Positions 37,621 to 49,487 are shown, numbered from the stretch's first letter. The stretch: DNA of 64,000 bases from Megalonaias nervosa (GCA_016617855.1 JAECUM010001120.1:62001-126000), one strand, 5' to 3'. Notes: generated by a model from the sequence alone, not told the origin. Translations and numbers: made by a program.

Positions 37621-38210
37621 TTTAAAGGTACAACTCAGTCTAATAAGCTCTCTTAATGCTCAAACAAGAGTCCCTCACAGGGACTGATGCTCTGCTGACT
37701 AAAAGGAAATCCCACTAACCCAAGCTAAGACCGTTTTTTCTCTTTAAATGCTGAGTGCTGAAACCAACTCTTATATTCTTCAATGATAAAATTTTCAAGA
37801 TGGCAGTTGTGGTGGTTATACTGGATATAAGATCAGCACTATTTTCATTGAAGCTCAACTAGACATCTTAATAAGTCTTTCGGTGAAAACCCCATGTCAA
37901 CATGACCATCCATCCAAGAGAAGTAGTGATAACAAGCAGTTTTAAAGCTGGTCACCATGTCTGTCATAACGGAAGTCAGACCAAAGACATTACCATTTTG
38001 GACCAACTAGACATAATATGATGTCTTTTACTAAATCACCATTTTGAAATGACCTGGATGAGTACAAGATTTTCAAGAATGGCTACTGTGACAGCTAAAC
38101 TGGATGTCTAAGCAGCATGATTTTCATGGAGATTCTCCAAGTAGTCCAGGAATTGTAGTTCGAACAAACTTGTACTAATGGATGGACAGACAACAGGTCA
38201 TCCAATAAGC
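37621..38210. repeat. Old degenerate repeat related to 45.1-47.2 kb
   Basis: Phrases such as ttttcaagatggc, ggaccaactagacataat, aaaaccccatgtcaacatga and gaccatccat recur within it and again at 46010-47230. No coding region. Confidence 0.6.
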
Positions 38211-38221
38211 TCTTCTGGGCC

Positions 38222-38340
38222 ATGACCAGGAAAGCTACAAATAAGAAATCACATGACCAGTAAAGCTACAAATAAGAAATCATATGACTAGTAAAGCTAT
38301 AAATAAGAAATCACATGAGCAGTAAAGCTACAAATAATCA
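38222..38340. repeat. 31-bp minisatellite, ~4 units
   Basis: The unit gaccagtaaagctacaaata plus agaaatcacat repeats with few changes. Confidence 0.93.
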
Positions 38341-38402
38341 AGAGACCAGAAGATAAATATTTTTTAATAATTACTGCTTAGCCAAATAGTTGGCTTCAGT
38401 TG

Positions 38403-38443
<41 letters not shown>

Positions 38444-38444
38444 T
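38403..38444. repeat. (AAT)n microsatellite
   Basis: Pure trinucleotide tract. Confidence 0.97.
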
Positions 38445-38533
38445 CTAAAACTGCAACATTTACTAAGAATATTCCCTCAGACCAAATGTATATTTTTAAC
38501 CAGTGATGTATGGTATTGCAAATGTATCTAACA

Positions 38534-38813
38534 TGGGACTCAAACATGCGACCCGTGGGTCACACGCAGTCCGTGGAGTTATTTCCTGCAGCGTGCAACA
38601 TGCAACAACACCCTGAATTTATAAAATAAATAATAACGCAAATTGTTTCTTTACTGCCAATAAGTTTTGAAAAATATTTGATTGTTACAACATTTCAACT
38701 GGCTATCATTTATGAGCCACTTTTGCAGTATGAAAAGATTTCAGTGATGTGGCCCTTGGGCCAATATACGATTCCTCACAAGGCCTTCATGTTGATTTGA
38801 ATTTGAGACCCTG
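38534..38813. mobile_element. hAT-like MITE
   Basis: The left end tgggactcaaac and the reverse complement of the right end, cagggtctcaaa, form short inverted termini of the CAGGG..CTCAAA kind seen in hAT elements. Flanking 8-mers are ATCTAACA (38526-38533) and ATCTAGCA (38814-38821), 7 of 8 equal. The interior has no ORF. Confidence 0.6.
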
Positions 38814-38821
38814 ATCTAGCA

Positions 38822-40279
38822 TGTACAATACATGGCTGTCTTCAACGTAATTGAAATTACCCTGCATAATTTATCTTAAGATACGTAATATGCTTTTATC
38901 AGCCTTAAACCACTCAGCCATCCAAGGTCCCCTAGAAATTATAAACGAATGAATGATATTACTAAGTTTTGTGCATTTTTTATATCTATGATGAGGGTAC
39001 AAAATGACAGGAAGGAGGCTAGCACAGGAACTTCTAATTTTCTGTGATGTTGTAAACAATTTAAATGCTTATTACAAAATCTGGAAGCCAAGATATAAAA
39101 GTGCATAAGCATCTCATAGTGTATGAAAGAACACAGTACAATTATATACAACAACATATACTTTGGAACTTGTAGGGAAAGGGGAGTCATATGAACAGAT
39201 AAAAAATGAATTTCACTTCACAGACAAAAAGACAAAAAAATAAAAATTAAAAAAACCATGCTTTCAGCTGATTCCAGTACTTTTTATATTTTGATTACAC
39301 AGAAATGGACTGACCAATGGCTGTTGCATGAAATGTCCCCAATTACAGAGCATGAAATATGTCCACTACACCCACCCCTAAATCATAAAACAACAGAATC
39401 AAGTATGCAAGCCATAACTATATTCATGTTATACAAGAGAAACTCAATAATGATGCAGATAGCGCTGAATTAATATCAACAAACCTTTCCAAGTCCTCTT
39501 TCCCAACAGCCGTAGATAATAATATACTATCATCAGCAGAAGCATTTAATTGTGTGGAAATGTTTAAAATTAACATTTCTTAAAAGTTAGATTCCTGGTT
39601 TTATATCTTAATATCATTTCCTGAAAGATTACTGAGTTGTTCAGAGTAGTTGTTATCTTGTGACTCTGATCTTTTTCCTTTCTATCTATGACCTGTTTCA
39701 TCCCATCTTCAGAAGTGTTCATTGATATTGCCTAACTCATGTTAAACAGGAGATATATTAATTTCAGTAGAATATGTTATATATTTTAAATTAATGCTAA
39801 ATAATTGCAAGTAAAGACAAAGAATGGATGCTAAGTTCCACTCTGATTGTTTGGTCTATATCTTGACCCTTCCACTGCAATCATGACCCTTTCATCACTT
39901 TGACCATTTAGATGACAATGACAACATTTACATCTAATTGTCCTGTGCCTTCACCTCATCCCCACTGATGAATTTTATCTGGTCACTGATTGGTCAGTAG
40001 TAGCCTATTAATCATCTGCTGCCTGCTCTAGACCATTCTTGGACAACACCACTGCCCAGGAATTCCTGAAATCTTCATTCTTCACTAAAGTTAAAATAAT
40101 CTGTTCCTTTTTGTACTGAAAAAGTGAGAAAAACATTATTGTTTTACTGGTGGTGTTCCTTCTTGTGATCTTAGCTACTGATCCATTTAGCCAAAGATCT
40201 CATAGCCTTCTATGTCTCCCCTATTTGAAAAAGACATGAAAAAGATCTAAATGAGAATCTACCCACACCAAATCGTAAC
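38822..40279. other. No gene seen
   Basis: No supported feature. Confidence 0.5.
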
Positions 40280-40420
40280 AACAGCTGTTTAAAGCCATCA
40301 GTCACTGGAGATATACTGCGGACATTTGGAGACAATTATTATTTGTAACGGCTGTTTAAAGCCATCAGTCACTGGAGATATACTGTGGACACTTGGAGAC
40401 AATTATTATTTGTAACAGCT
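40280..40420. repeat. ~68-bp tandem duplication
   Basis: Two nearly identical copies of a block running from tgtttaaagccatcagtcac to gacaattattatttgtaac. Confidence 0.92.
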
Positions 40421-40979
40421 TGATTTTGCTAAAGAAATTGTTGCAGGATGAAAAGAAAATGAAAGTTAAAGTGATTTCAAGTCTGTGAATTTAACAACTG
40501 AATTTATATATTTAACTTTATCTATTTTATGACATACTGTGACATAGAATTAAAACCTTATGAAGCATGACTGAGATTTGTTTTGTTTAACTTATCCACT
40601 GATGAATATTTCAAACAGAAATCTGAATAACTAATAATGATACAAAGCAAAAATTCTAAATTGTGTTTGGATGATTGAAAAAGTCAACAATCAAACCTCA
40701 GGCTATGCTTGTATTTCACTCTCATTACATTACTATTTAGGATGATTACATTTTTTAAGCAGAAGGTGTACTTATTATGGGGGAATTTCCACCTCAATGT
40801 GACGTCTGCAACCTCCTCACAAGTCATCAAACAAGAACACAGCAATCCCTAGGGGTGAAACGATTAATTGATACATCAATGTATCAACTATGTTTCCATA
40901 TCAATACCCATACTAATACAAGAGGTGAAGAATCAATATAAAACAATAACTACCCTATACAAATCCTTTAATCTACAGC
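40421..40979. other. No gene seen
   Basis: No supported feature. Confidence 0.45.
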
Positions 40980-41768
40980 AATTGTGAATAATTATCAGCC
41001 ATTTGCCTTTTTAATTCGTAAACTGAGAATTCATCTGAGATGGCCACAGCAGGCACATGCACTCATTTCCATCAATAAAAAGAAGTACTACTGACAACAC
41101 CCACTTTCCTTCTACAAATTAACACAATTTGACTAACTCACATGGTTTGAAATCATTTCCACATCTTCGCCCATTCCATGTTAATTATTTGATCACTTCA
41201 GAATGTTCAGCCACTGATAACATATATCAGCAGAAAGAAGACATTCCAGATTTCCTCCTCATGTAAGTACTTTACTGATCTTTTACATGAAGTTTACCTG
41301 TTGTTTCATATCTTGTCTACTTGGATCGACTTTGAATGCCACACTTCCTGCTTGTCATGCAGTGAAATATGTTGCATTCAAGTACAGAGTAAAACAATAA
41401 CCATCAATTAAAACTAACTGTTGCTTGTTCATTGTTTAACATACTAGATGTACTAGCATCCAAACTCAATCCAAACCAGCACAGAATCAGCAAGGGGGTA
41501 GATTAGCAAACTGCAAGCATTGTAAGTTATAGCCAACTTGTTAATTTGCAGAAGAGGATTGGGTGTTCTCAATAATGTCCTTTTTCGCTCAAAGAAATGA
41601 GTGCCTGTGGCTGTGGCAATTGTTTTGCATCTCCAGGAAGTACAATGTGAAGAATGTGGTTGTTAGTCATCTTTACTCCCACATCAGACTTGTTCTAGTT
41701 AAGTTTTTCCTTGCACAAATAGATTACACCATTTCTTCACAGTAATGTCTTCCAAATTTACCAGTAAG

Positions 41769-43218
41769 CAGTGTTTTATCTACAAATGGCTTCATGTAAG
41801 TCATCTGACTCATCAAGGCAAAAAACAGTGAGTCAAAATCCAACCCTATGAGTCCTATTCAAGCCGATGATCAGTCTTCTGTAGTTTTTAAAAAATAATT
41901 ATATTGTTAAAATACACAACAAAAATATTAGTTATATAATGTGACTAAAGCCAATAAGGCAATTCCTTTGCCAGAAGCATCTGAACATGCTATATTTGTT
42001 AAAAATCTAGTTGATGGTTTCATATCATCAGAAATAATGTGAGCCTATATGACAAGGCATTTATTGATGGCTATGTCAGTACTTTCATCTGCCATTGGTG
42101 TCACAAATGACGAATTTTGCAGGTCACGTATAACACTATCCTCAACAATGTTTGATAGGTTCTCCAGTACCTCTGAACAGGTAGTAGCCAAGTCATACTG
42201 AATGGCAGAATTCTTCAAAATGCCAAAAACATCAATTTCTTTAGCCGCTAAGTTGTGTATTAAATTAAGAAGAGATTTGTATTTAAAAAAGGGATGTCTT
42301 TTACACTCAGTCAATGTACACACTTAAGTAGCACTTTCGCTGCTATGTCTTGTTTGTAAAACTGCATTAAAATCTGACTTGTGTTGTGAACCTTCAATCA
42401 GCAGTTTGTGTTCAGGCAACCCTGCATGCCTTCCCAGTGTACTGTTCTGAAAGTTATTGTTTTTTTTGCACATTTGGTCTCCAAGGTTTATTTTAGCCTC
42501 TGTAGATATATGGCAAAACATAAAGGCATTTTCAGTCACATTCTTCACTCGACTTAATGTCTTTTTGTAAACGTATCCAGCTGTATGTTTGCAACCACTG
42601 CTGCACAAAATTACGTTTCATCTTACGAGTAACCGTTACCTCATCTTTTGATGATGAAGGCTCCACTGGTTCAATAACAATACTTTTATCGACGGTCGGT
42701 TGTAAAAATGTGGTCCAAATAATAATTTCGTTTGTTTCGGATCTATTTTAATTTTTTTCACCTTGGACACCATTTTCATTCAAACGCTGATAGTATCTTG
42801 AAACAATGCAAGGCATACAATTGAGTGAATGGAAATTGTTGCTTCTTTGCGCGACAAGGATGCGCATAAAATAATAGTTTCTTGTGAGAATCACTGTAAA
42901 ATCACGCGTTTATTTTTCGCCTCTTTCTTGTGTGTGGTGATTTATGGTTCTAACATCCTGTTGCTACAAATGATGTAACAATTACAGGTCACATAAGGTC
43001 AACTCCAGGCTCCACACTGTTGTGTTAATCAGCAAAAACATAACATTGGGTGCGTCAATTTATGTACCGGCGACGATTTTTAGACCAAACTTTTATGCTG
43101 TGTTAATCAGCAAAACAACATTGGGGTGCTTCAATTTATGTACTGTTGATGACTTTTGTGCGTCAAATCGGAAAATTCTGCGTATTTGACGCATGACGCA
43201 TGGGTAGATAAAACACTG
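41769..43218 (-). mobile_element. hAT DNA transposon, internally deleted
   Basis: Perfect 15-bp terminal inverted repeats CAGTGTTTTATCTAC (41769-41783) and its complement (43204-43218), with weaker similarity further in. CAGTG ends are typical of hAT. The interior carries the N-terminal part of a hAT transposase on the minus strand. AGTAAG lies flush on both sides (41763-41768; 43219-43224), shorter than the usual 8 bp. The paralogous segment lacks it, which supports insertion. Confidence 0.88.
42045..42780 (-). pseudogene. hAT transposase N-terminal fragment (KIAA1586/ZNF862-like)
   Basis: Transposase that would cut and paste the surrounding element. Reading down from about 42770: a basic start (MVSKVKKIKIDPKQTK), a QQWLQTYSWI segment about 42590, a BED-type zinc-finger remnant with FMFCHIS ... 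LGRHAGLPEHK (about 42410-42520), and the start of the catalytic domain with SSFVTPMADESTDIAINKCL near 42060-42110, the first acidic residue of the hAT triad being in DEST. After a further frameshift the protein fades at about 41950. The rest of the catalytic domain and the C-terminal dimerisation region are missing, so the element could move only with help. The many similar host genes (KIAA1586, ZNF862) derive from the same transposase group, but the flanking TIRs make this a transposon copy. Confidence 0.8.
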
Positions 43219-43640
43219 AGTAAGTTAAGACAGGAAATTGGTAATAAGATGTTTTTAAAAGCATTCATGCATTGCAAAGCAAAAGGACTATTGACCAAGA
43301 AGATGCCTTCATCTGATCAAATGAATCAGCCTGAAATGGCCTAAAAGACTAAATTAAAATCAATGACATCTAACAGGTAGATTCTGTTTTGGAACTTTTT
43401 TTCTTCATCTTTTCGAAGGACTAGAAGGCATATTAACAGTTAACAAGTCTACTTCTGTCTGTAATCTGCATACTTGAAATGCAACCAGTATGTAAACCAC
43501 TGACAGACCTTCTAAAAGTCAAAAGACAATCAAGTATATATTGTCTTGATAAGGTATTATATCATAGGCTGTTCTATCATGAATCATATCAACATGTGTC
43601 AGAGGTGTATCATTTTACACCTAGTAATCTGAGTTACATG

Positions 43641-44081
43641 CACCTCTTAAAACTGAGTGTACATAAATATATTCAAAGGTTAAGAGTTTTGGAAAACAAA
43701 TCTGTGATTAACAGTGGTGTAATAAGAGTCAATCACTATGTAATATGTCAATCATTATGTAATATGTGTCAATCATTAAGTAATTAGCGTCAGTCATCGC
43801 AGAATATGTAAAAATTTGTGATACAATCTACATGTATTCATTATCGGTAACTTAAGGTCAGATGTTGTTTGCTTTTTAATTTCTAAACAATAATCTTCAC
43901 AGCATCTAAAATTTTACAACTGATCAGATACCTTAAAACTTGCCCATTTTATGAAGGAAATAGCTCAAAGGGCCAACTTCTCTACATTTGATACTGCAGA
44001 AAATTATTTCTTTTTGTTTTAATTGTTGGTTATGTCGATCTGTTTAGAAGTAGCTGTAACAAAACTTGTCAAATTTTGGGA
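43641..44081. other. No gene seen
   Basis: Short phrases such as cattatgtaatatgtgtcaat repeat loosely near 43730-43780. No coding region. Confidence 0.5.
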
Positions 44082-45148
44082 TGTTACGTATATGTAATTT
44101 AATTACTGGTGTGTTAGTTTTAAAATTCTTTTTTTATTTTGTTTCATTGCATTTTATTATAATGGTAATTTTCATTGGATTTGACTATTTTCGAAAAATC
44201 ACTTCTCTGTTTTGACCTGATTTGAATGTAAAAGGTATTACATTATCAATATTTTTAGCTCACCTTGGTTGAGATGTTTTGTAAAGACTAAGCGAAAATG
44301 ATTGGCTATTACCAAGGTCATGTTCTGCTTGCGTGAAAGCTCTAATTTGTAAACAACTTTTTTTATTGAATCTTATAGTAAGATTCGTTAAGTTCTTTCA
44401 AGGCTTACGTGTCTATCGGCTGTGCGCTTTTATTGCGTTGTTCCATCTGGGTGACCACGTGGGCCACCATGCGATCTAAAATTGAGGGTTTAATTCTCAA
44501 TCTCAGTGTTTTCTTGTTCAGTCATATTCCTACACCTCAGAGCTCAAAGTGTTTATATTGTTGATGCCAGCTGGTTCTGATGTGATGTGATTATGATTTT
44601 TAACATAGCTTTAACAATTTTTCAGTCATATCGCTAAGATGTCTGCAGTGTGGCAGTTTATAGTGATGTCTAGCACTGGGGCATCATGCCGCAGACATGT
44701 AGCATGACCAGCTTGTTCTGAGGTGCATCTATTTTTTTGGAATTTAATAATTCATATTCTCTAGAAAACAAAACAAGTGCTTTTCTTTATAAAATTTCTG
44801 GGACAAAAGATATTCAGTGGAAATTTATTCTGGAATTCTAAACAGAACATCATAAATTGTGTTTCAATGAGGAATTGTTGCCACCAGTACAACAACTTCA
44901 TCTGACGTCATTGCCTTCTATCTTGGAACTTCATCGAGATTCGCACCCAGATTCAGTTAGAACTGTTTAGTGATAGGACTTATATTCTCAATTCTAGGAT
45001 TAATTATTGGACTGTTTTCACAAACCATAAGTCCTATTTCATATTTTTATCTTGTTTTCTAGGGAAATAAATTATTTTGTTAAAATTTATAAAGCTTGTT
45101 GACTTCACTCATTTCTTTTGTTAATTTTGTATGAGCCTACATGTAAGA
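44082..45148 (+). mobile_element. Second solo LTR of the gypsy family, older, opposite orientation
   Basis: Begins TGTTACGTATATGTAA and ends with a diverged tgtaaga. It matches the reverse complement of the LTRs at 56946 and 62961 in its outer parts (44082-44370 and 44750-45148), with a diverged middle. It is flanked by GGGA on both sides (44078-44081; 45149-45152). A SINE A fragment lies inside. Confidence 0.85.
44565..44710 (-). mobile_element. SINE family A fragment inside the LTR
   Basis: Contains ttaacatagctttaacaatt, gtctgcagtgtggcagttta and gtgatgtctagcactggg, as in the copy at 35939-36202. Only the 3' half is present. Confidence 0.75.
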
Positions 45149-45155
45149 GGGAGTT

Positions 45156-46013
45156 CACATTAGTATCATTTTCATTTAGGACCAGCTACATAGTGCGTAG
45201 TGTTTTAGTGTAAACCCAGTCACATTAGTATCATTTTCATTTAGGACCAGCTACACATAGTGGGTAGTGTTTTAGTGTAAACCCAGTCACATTAGTATCA
45301 TTTTCATTTAGGACCAGCTACACGGAGTGGATAGTGTTTTAGTGTAAACCCAGTCACATTAGTATCATTTTCATTTAGGACCAACTACACAGTGGGTAGT
45401 GTGTTAGTGTAAACCCAGTCACATTAGTATCATTTTCATTTAGGACCAGCTACACAGTGGGTAGTGTGTTAGTGTAAACCCAGTCACATTAGTATCATTT
45501 TCATTTAGGACCAACTACACAGTGGGTAGTGTGTTAGTGTAAACCCAGTCACATTAGTATCCTTTTCATTTAGGACCAACCACACAGAGTGGGTAGTGTG
45601 TTAGTGTAAACCCAGTCACATTAGTATCATTTTCATTTAGGACCAACTACACAGAGTGGGTAGTGTGTTAGTGTAAACCCAGTCACATTAGTATCATTTT
45701 CATTTAGAACCAACTACACAGTGGGTAGTGTGTTAGTGTAAACCCAGTCACATTAGTATCATTTTCATTTAGGACCAACTACACAGTGGGTAGTGTGTTA
45801 GTGTAAACCCAGTCACATTAGTATCATTTTCATTTTGGACCAACTACACAGAGTAGGTAGTGTGTTAGTGTAAACCCAGTCACATTAGTATCATTTTCAT
45901 TTAGGACCAACTACACAGAGTGGGTAGTGTGTTAGTGTAAACCCAGTCACATTAGTATTATTTTCATTTAGGTCCAACTACATACAGTAGCAAGTGTTTT
46001 AGTGCAAACCCAG
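45156..46013. repeat. 65-67 bp minisatellite, 13 units
   Basis: The unit contains cacattagtatcattttcat, ttaggaccaactacacagtg and ggtagtgtgttagtgtaaac, then ccagt. Some units carry cacagagtggg, adding 2 bp. It starts 7 bp past the LTR. Confidence 0.95.
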
Positions 46014-46260
46014 TGTCAATATAACCATTAATTCAAAAGTAGTTGCAGTAACAAGAGTTTCAAAATGTCCACCACTGATTTTTATTTAGGACCAACTAGA
46101 CATCATCAGCCATAAGTTAGTGGAAGTTCAAAAGGCACCATTTTTATTCAGGACCATCCACATATCATTAGAAGTTCTTTTGTAGAAACTCATGTTGATT
46201 GCTCAGGAGCAGCAGCATTGACAGTATTTAAGACTTTCAAGTTGGCCACCATAGCAGTCT
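46014..46260. repeat. Degenerate parent-like repeat
   Basis: Shows diverged versions of the 65-bp unit phrases (ttaggaccaactagacatca, gaaactcatgttgat) together with the caa(g)atgtcca/caagttggccacca phrases of 37.6-38.2 kb. Confidence 0.6.
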
Positions 46261-46745
46261 CAATGAACGTCCAAGGAAGGACTGACTAGGCATCACAAGA
46301 ACTCCAATGAATGTCCAAGGAAGGGCCGACTAGGCATCACAAGAACTCCAATGAATGTCCAAGGAAGGACCGACTAGGCTTCACAAGAACTGCAATGAAT
46401 GTCCAAGGAAGGACCGACTAGGCTTCACAAGAACTGCAATGAATGTCCAAGGAAGGACTGACTAGGCTTCACAAGAACTCCAATCAATGTCCAAGGAAGG
46501 ACCGACTAGGCATCACAAGAACTCCAATGAATGTCCAAGGAAGGACCAGCTATGCATCACAAAAACTCCAATGAATGTCCAAGGAAGGACTGACTAGGCA
46601 TCACAAGAACTCCAATGAATGTCCAATGAAGGACCGACTAGGCATCACAAGAACTGCAATGAATGTCCAAGGAAGGACCGGCTAGGCATCACAAGAACTC
46701 CAATGAATGTCTAAGGAATGACCAACTTGGCATCATAAGAACTCA
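46261..46745. repeat. 44-bp minisatellite, 11 units
   Basis: The unit caatgaatgtccaaggaagg followed by accgactaggcatcacaaga and actc repeats at a strict 44-bp period with point changes. Confidence 0.95.
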
Positions 46746-47339
46746 TTTAGTGAAAACCCCTTGTGAATCATTCAGAAGAAAACAAAAATATCAATAACGC
46801 GATTTTCAAGATGGCCACTAAGGCAGATATATTGAATGATAGAATGGTATCATTTTCACTTAGGACCAATAACCATGACAGAATGGTATCATTTTCATTT
46901 AGGACCAATAACCATTCATCCAAGAGTAGATCTTAGATTTTCAAGATGGCCACCATGACAGACAGACTGAATGATAGATGAAGATTTTCAAGATGGCCAC
47001 AACAGCTGTCATAACAGATGTCCAAGGAGCACAATTTTCATTTTGGACCAGCTAGGCATAATCAAAACCCCATGTCAATATGACCATCCATTCAGGAGGA
47101 GTAAAGATGATAGGATTTTACAAATAACCACATAGTGGCCATAGTGGATGTCAGATCAGAATCATTTCATTTTGGAGCAACCAGACATAATATGTCTTTC
47201 AGTGACAACTCCTTATTAATTTGACCATTGAATAATAAATAAAGTTTAATAAATCTATATAATGTTATTAAAAAAGAAACAATGAAAGAAAGTACATATA
47301 GTACAAAAAGATACTTACCGTATACAGGTTACTTTGATA
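46746..47339. repeat. Degenerate repeat, continuation
   Basis: Repeated phrases ttttcaagatggccac, gaatggtatcattttcattt and aggaccaat. Same family as 37621-38210. No coding region. Confidence 0.6.
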
Positions 47340-47750
47340 TTCAGCAGTCATGATTAATTATTAGTTACTTAACTTTTTGTTTTATAATACAGAATTCATC
47401 TGAGATAGATGTCACATGCATAGGCACATACTATTGAAAACTTACTGAAAACACATACTTGCATTCTACAAATTAATAAAAGTTGGCATGATTTGTAATG
47501 CACCCCCCCCACCAATTCCATGCTAATTATCTGATCGCAACTGCATGTTCAGCATAAAGGAGACATTCCAAATGTGTTGCATAATGACGTACTATACTCA
47601 TTATTTAATGACCACTTTTATCAAAAGTTACTCTGTTGATTTGCACCTTGTCTTCTTGGGTATAATTAAATAGCTACACTTCCAGTATGTCATGCATCGA
47701 AATATATTACACTGACTTCTGATTGGTGGTTATCATTTGTTCCAGTCTTG

Positions 47751-48115
47751 GGTAAACAATAACCACCAATCAGTCTGGGGTAAACAATAACCACCAATCA
47801 GTCTGGGGTAAACAATAACCACCAATCAGTCTGGGGTAAACAATAACCACCAATCAGTCTGGGGTAAACAATAACCACCAATCAGTCTGGGGTAAACAAT
47901 AACTACCAATCAGTCTGGGGTAAACAATAACTACCAATCAGTCTGGGGTAAACAACAACTACCAATCAGTCTGAGGTAAACAACAATAACCACCAATCAG
48001 TCTGGGGTAAACAATAACCACCAATCAGTCTGGAGTAAACAATAACTACCAATCAGTCTGAGGTAAACAACAATAACCACCAATCAGTCTGGGGTAAACA
48101 ATAACCACCAATCAG
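47751..48115. repeat. 28-bp minisatellite, 13 units
   Basis: The unit ggtaaacaataaccaccaat plus cagtctgg is nearly uniform. Inverted unit fragments flank it: ctgattggtggttat at about 47719-47733 and tggtggttatta near 48147-48158. Confidence 0.95.
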
Positions 48116-48711
48116 AACTTGATATAGCTTATTCCCTATGTGACACTGGTGGTTATTAAATGATTTGTAAAGTACCAAAATCATAAATGGGAAGCAAATT
48201 TGTAATCTCTCTTTTCATGTAAACATATTTATCAGTGACTGAGCATGCAAAAGTGAAAAAACAAAAATAGCACAGAATTGGCAAGGGGACAGATTTTAAA
48301 CTGCACAAGTTTGTCATGTTACATAAATTATTCATTTTTTTTTTAACAGAAGGGGGGGGTGTTGTCAATAATTTTCCTTCTCAACTAACAAAATCAGAAG
48401 CCTGTGGCCGTAACAGTTGCTTTGCATCTGCAGTAAGTACATTGTGATAGATTTTGTTGGTATTCATCGTCACTCTCACACCTAGACTTGTTCTAGATGT
48501 GATCTTCCTTGTGCAAGAAAACTGTACTATTTCTTCCATGCTGAAGATAGCAACTCCAACCCCCCCATAATGTCTTCCAATTTTAAGTGACGACATGGTA
48601 ATAATATGTTTATGAAGCACTTGTGCAGTACAAACACCTAGTGGTGGCCAAGATCAGCCATGCATCTGTTCAGATCAAAAAGCCCAAAATGACCTAAAAG
48701 GTAGAATTAAA

Positions 48712-48979
48712 ATCACTGACACGTAATAGGTAGTCTGTTTGAAAGTATTTTTGTCATCTTGTCATGGATGAGAATGGCATCACTGACACGTAATAGGTAG
48801 TCTGTTTGAAAGTATTTCTGTCATCTTGTCATGGATGAGAATGGCATCACTGACACGTAATAGGTAGTCTGTTTGAAAGTATTTTTGTCATCTTGTCATG
48901 GATGAGAATGGCATCACTAACACGTAATAGGTAGTCTGTTTGAATGTATTTTTGTCATCTTGTCATGGATGAGAATGGC
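48712..48979. repeat. 67-bp minisatellite, 4 units
   Basis: The unit starts atcactgacacgtaataggt and ends catggatgagaatggc. Copies are almost identical. Confidence 0.96.
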
Positions 48980-49317
48980 AAATAAACAGATGCTATATCT
49001 ATGTCTGACTGTAAGCTGCATACTGGAAATACAACCAATATGTCAACACACATAAATGGGCACCACCTATGACAAACTTCTAAAGATGGAAAGACCATCA
49101 AGTTGATATGCATATCAATAATGTGTCATATCTTAAGCTGTGTATTGTGATTCATATTATTTTGATACATGCCAAAGGTGTATTGTTTAACCCCCATTAG
49201 CGACATCCTAAAATTTAAAGTCACAAAATTACTGTTATTTAAGAAATATTTCCTAAATCTCCATTGTCATTAAAATTGAAAGGAGTTGTACCAAATGTAC
49301 TCACATAAAGGGCGAGT

Positions 49318-49487
49318 TAAACTGCAAACAACAAAGATCCTGATCTGCCATAGCATAATGCACCTACAGACCAGGGTCTATGTTGTTCTTTGTTCTACTG
49401 ATTACTCCTAACAAACTGCACAGGCCCAGATCTGCCAGTACATTATGCGATGGCAGATCTGGGTCTGTGCAGTGTGCAGTTGGACAA
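49318..49487. mobile_element. Short fold-back element
   Basis: Ends pair imperfectly over about 40 bp: 49342-49360 is the inverse of 49441-49459 with one mismatch. Nested inside, 49416-49436 pairs with 49452-49472 (21 bp, one mismatch) around a 15-nt loop. Probably a MITE or a hairpin relic; no flanking duplication identified. Confidence 0.6.

Larger units (their letters stand above)
40980..43640. repeat. Segmental duplication, copy 1
   Basis: Collinear by eye with 47340-49190. Shared landmarks in order: aattcatctgagat; a ttctacaaattaa block; the gtcatgca...gaaatat block; a single unit of the 28-bp repeat (41386-41408); cctgtggc-gt and cttgttctag; aatgtcttccaa; a single unit of the 67-bp repeat (about 43359-43432); and gcatact(t/g)gaaat. 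This copy carries the hAT element, absent from copy 2. Confidence 0.82.
47340..49190. repeat. Segmental duplication, copy 2
   Basis: Collinear with 40980-43640. This copy lacks the hAT element and has two minisatellites where copy 1 has single units. Confidence 0.82.

Noticed and set aside
40848..40920. aggggtgaaacgattaattg, resembling a hAT-type terminus
   Set aside because: No matching inverted end or target duplication found nearby.
43156..43344. 62-codon plus ORF MCVKSENSAYLTHDAW
   Set aside because: It runs across the hAT terminal repeat into flanking DNA; chance frame.
48381..48620. 79-codon minus ORF with MSSLKIGRHYGG
   Set aside because: The paralogous region at 41560-41760 has no matching open frame, so protein coding is not supported.
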